A stretch of 8,043 nucleotides of DNA, taken from Campylobacterales bacterium. GTDB lineage: Bacteria; Campylobacterota; Campylobacteria; Campylobacterales; QNZT01. A program made the translations under genes and the position numbers. Where the stretch lies: NCBI GenBank assembly GCA_015662615.1, contig DQTU01000105.1, positions 1 to 8,043 on the forward strand. Direction: 5' to 3'. Numbering within the stretch: position 1 is the stretch's first letter; every line of letters starts with the position of its first letter. The notes beneath the pieces are model-generated. The model worked only from the letters and a program-made list of their open reading frames with translations, searched no databases and was not told the DNA's origin. Below, piece by piece: positions 5,812 to 8,043 of the stretch.

Positions 5812-7253
5812 TGAAAATGTACGATGCAATTATTATCGGAGCGGGAATTGCAGGTCTGAATGCAGCGGCTAAATTTCCTAAAGATAAAAATGTTTTAATT
5901 ATCTGTAAAGAGAACTCATGGGATTGCAGCACCTTTTATGCACAAGGTGGAATCGCAGTTCCCTATGACCAAGAGGATATTCAAGCACACATAGATGATA
6001 CGATAAATGTAGGTTCAGGTTTGTGTGACAAGGAAGCTGTTGAAATTTTATGCCGTGATGGACGAATTGCGGTTGATGATTTGATAAATCGTGGCTTTGA
6101 GTTTGATAAAGGTGAAGATGGAAAGCTTCATTACACTAAAGAGGCGGGACACTCAAGAGCCCGTATCCTTCACGCCGGTGGAGATGCAAGCGGACGGCAT
6201 ATGCACCATTTTTTGATGCGGGAAAACGATCATTTGCTTTTGTATAACTCTACCGTAACAGACTTGCTTATAGAAGGAAGTATCTGCCATGGAGTGCGTG
6301 TTTATCATAAAGATACCTTTCGAAACTATTATGCAAAAACAACCATTATTGCGAGTGGTGGAGTGGGTTCTATCTATAAGTTTCATACCAATGCAAGAGC
6401 GATTAGTGGTGAGATGCAAGGGCTTGTTTTAGAAAAAGGTGGAACGCTTCGGGACATGGAGATGATGCAGTTTCATCCGACTGTTTTTATCCATAACAAA
6501 GGGGCTAGAAAGCAACTTTTAACAGAAGCCTTAAGGGGCGAGGGTGCGCGGATTGTGGATGAAAATGAGAAGAGATTTTTGTTTGAATATGATAAACGAG
6601 GGCCTTTAAGTCCAAGAAATATCGTTAGCAGTTCTATTTTTGATTGGAAGAAAAAGACAGGATTGCAAGTATTTTTAAATCTTAAAAACTTTGAGAAAGC
6701 GTTTTTTAAAAAGAGATTTCCGACTATTTACTTCAACATGAAAGATTTAGGGTTTAATTTACCTGAAGATGAAGTACCGATTTCTCCTGCGTTTCATTAT
6801 GCCATGGGAGGAATTGAGACGGATTTAAATGGAAAAATTCCTAATTTCAAAAACCTATATGCTGTTGGAGAAGTGGCTTGTACTGGTGTTCATGGTGGTA
6901 ATAGATTGGCTTCTAACTCACTTCTTGAGGGGTTGGTCTTTTCGAAAAGGGCTGTGGAAGATATTTTGAGCCATGAGCTTGATTTTGAATCAAGAGTGTT
7001 TAGTCAAGAGGAAGAGGTGCTTGTCAAAGATGGCGATAAAGAGTTAAAAGACGAGCTTCGTGAATTGATGTGGGAAAATGCAGGAATTGTGAGAGAAGCG
7101 TCAAAACTAGAGAGTACTTTGGAGAGAATTGAGAGGATGTTACACAGTGATATTGGAAAACTGTTGCGACTTCGTCTGAAAACTTCAAGAGAAATTGTAA
7201 AAAGTGCGATATACAGAAAAGAGAGTCTTGGTGCTCACTATATTTTAAATTAA
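5808..7253 (+). CDS. nadB: L-aspartate oxidase
   Basis: FAD enzyme that oxidises L-aspartate to iminoaspartate, the first step of de novo NAD synthesis; NadA then condenses the product with dihydroxyacetone phosphate. In anaerobes fumarate can replace oxygen as electron acceptor. The N-terminal Rossmann motif is GAGIAG (11-16), followed by the family signatures STFYAQGGIAV (41-51), HSRARILHAGGDASGR (115-130) and LRDMEMMQFHPT (214-225). Expected active-site residues are present: His223, Thr239-Glu240 (LLTEALRGEGA), Arg270 (SPRN), His330 (FHYAMGG) and Arg366 (GGNRLASNSLLEG). The generic fumarate reductase/SdhA family is excluded by the overall length and these NadB-type blocks. At 481 residues it is shorter than the roughly 540 of E. 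coli, with the loss in the C-terminal helical domain. The terminal motif usually read as ESRGxHY is ESLGAHY, and the protein ends four residues later. The start is ATG 5808, overlapping the lipoprotein stop; Met2 and Met4 are alternatives. Confidence 0.95.
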   Translation: MMKMYDAIIIGAGIAGLNAAAKFPKDKNVLIICKENSWDCSTFYAQGGIAVPYDQEDIQAHIDDTINVGSGLCDKEAVEILCRDGRIAVDDLINRGFEFDKGEDGKLHYTKEAGHSRARILHAGGDASGRHMHHFLMRENDHLLLYNSTVTDLLIEGSICHGVRVYHKDTFRNYYAKTTIIASGGVGSIYKFHTNARAISGEMQGLVLEKGGTLRDMEMMQFHPTVFIHNKGARKQLLTEALRGEGARIVDENEKRFLFEYDKRGPLSPRNIVSSSIFDWKKKTGLQVFLNLKNFEKAFFKKRFPTIYFNMKDLGFNLPEDEVPISPAFHYAMGGIETDLNGKIPNFKNLYAVGEVACTGVHGGNRLASNSLLEGLVFSKRAVEDILSHELDFESRVFSQEEEVLVKDGDKELKDELRELMWENAGIVREASKLESTLERIERMLHSDIGKLLRLRLKTSREIVKSAIYRKESLGAHYILN

Positions 7254-7262
7254 AGGATTGGA

Positions 7263-8043
7263 ATGAGGTATATACTTATGTTGATGTATTTAACATCGTT
7301 TGGTGTGGCATCAGAGGGTGCAGAAGTTGTTAAACATGCAAGTTTGACAGGAACTTGGGTGGGGATTGCATCGGTTATAGTTTTTGCGATAGGGTACTAT
7401 TTTATCGCAACGGAAGAGAAATATGAGATAAATAAAGCAAAACCAGCACTCTTTACGGGTACTTTTATATTTATGCTTATTGGTATCTACTTTGCAATAA
7501 ATGGTTTAGATGTAGATCCTTTACATAAAGAGATGAAACATCTGATTTTAGAGATTGCAGAAATCTACTTTTTCTTATTTGTTGCGATGACCTTTATCGA
7601 GACAATGATAGAGCGAAATATTTTTGATGTGTTAAAATACAAACTTGTTTCAAAAGGTTACACTTATAAGAAACTTTTTTGGCTGACAGGTCTTTTAGCA
7701 TTTTTTATCTCTCCAGTAGCAGATAACTTAACAACCGCACTTATTCTCTCAACGGTTCTTTTTACCATTGATAAAACAAATAAAGATTTCATAATTTTGG
7801 GTGCTATTAACATCGTTGTTGCTGCCAATGCCGGTGGTGCGTGGAGTCCATTTGGAGATATTACAACTTTGATGGTATGGACAGCAGGTAAGGGAACTTT
7901 TGTTGATTTCTTATTCCTTTTCCCAACATCTTTCGTAGGTTGGGTTGTTACAGCTTGGTTACTATCTAAAGTGATTCCAGAGGGAAAACCTCCTTTTTCA
8001 GAACAAACTGATAAAAAAGAGGAGTTAAAACCAGGAGCACAAG
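7263..8043 (+). CDS. nhaD: NhaD-type Na+/H+ antiporter, C-terminus cut by window edge
   Basis: Inner-membrane antiporter that exchanges internal Na+ (or Li+) for external protons, in the ion-transporter superfamily with ArsB. 260 codons are visible and the frame is open at the window end; full NhaD proteins are usually well over 400 residues. Family signatures are SPVADNLTTAL (150-160) and NAGGAWSPFGDITTLM (189-204), which include the Asp/Asn/Thr and Ser/Asp residues typical of the transport core. Hydrophobic segments are visible at about 1-16 (possibly a signal peptide or first helix), 31-48, 62-79, 95-113, 139-168, 176-192 and 214-235. A charged loop (about 240-258) ends the visible part. 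The ATG at 7263 has AGGA (7254-7257) five bases upstream. It begins 9 nt after the nadB stop, so it is likely co-transcribed with nadB. Salt-related regulation would be plausible but is not visible here. Confidence 0.94.
   Translation, partial: MRYILMLMYLTSFGVASEGAEVVKHASLTGTWVGIASVIVFAIGYYFIATEEKYEINKAKPALFTGTFIFMLIGIYFAINGLDVDPLHKEMKHLILEIAEIYFFLFVAMTFIETMIERNIFDVLKYKLVSKGYTYKKLFWLTGLLAFFISPVADNLTTALILSTVLFTIDKTNKDFIILGAINIVVAANAGGAWSPFGDITTLMVWTAGKGTFVDFLFLFPTSFVGWVVTAWLLSKVIPEGKPPFSEQTDKKEELKPGAQ

Noticed and set aside
6153..6419. Minus-strand open frame inside nadB
   Set aside because: It overlaps the highly conserved NadB HSRARILHAGGD and FAD-domain region; no family resemblance and no start context.
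5808..7253. Fumarate reductase or succinate dehydrogenase flavoprotein
   Set aside because: The size, the SxxYAQGGIAV and HSRARILHAGGD blocks and the short C-terminal domain fit NadB; no SdhB/FrdB-type partner gene is adjacent.

Overview
The window is AT-rich, densely packed bacterial DNA. Protein similarity recalled from memory points to a Campylobacterota (epsilonproteobacterial) organism of the Sulfurimonas/Sulfurovum type. The clues are the UvrC sequence style, an NhaD-type Na+/H+ antiporter, a NIT-domain histidine kinase, and a strong TATAAT -10 box with no recognisable -35. No search was run, so the genus is inference.

Layout: two divergent gene clusters meet at about 5692-5811. The leftward cluster reads, in transcription order: a small DUF721/DciA-like protein (5721-5281), uvrC (5297-3522), a 619-residue acidic protein (3503-1644) and a membrane-bound sensor histidine kinase cut by the left edge (1622-1). 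Spacings are a 17-nt overlap, then gaps of 18 and 21 nt, so this is probably one operon. The rightward cluster reads: a 39-residue LptM-like lipoprotein (5692-5811), L-aspartate oxidase nadB (5808-7253) and nhaD, cut by the right edge (7263-8043). Spacings are a 4-nt overlap, then a 9-nt gap. There is no non-coding stretch over 300 bases and no tRNA, rRNA, CRISPR array or insertion sequence. Only about 50 bases lie outside genes.

Functionally the leftward cluster joins DNA maintenance (DUF721/DciA-like, UvrC) to a signalling pair. The kinase has a periplasmic helical NIT-type sensor. The gene just before it encodes a protein with an unrecognised N-terminal domain, a long acidic linker with repeated Phe-x-Leu-type motifs, and a C-terminal HPt-like bundle whose phosphoacceptor His appears to be Val. 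This protein is the least explained item here. The rightward cluster combines outer-membrane biogenesis (putative LptM-like lipoprotein), the first step of NAD synthesis, and sodium/proton homeostasis; apart from co-transcription no functional link is evident.

The most notable architecture is the divergent junction. The lipoprotein gene overlaps the 5' end of the DUF721 gene by 30 bases head to head. The only good -10 box for the leftward operon lies inside the lipoprotein gene and is placed so that the DUF721 mRNA would start at or next to its own ATG.
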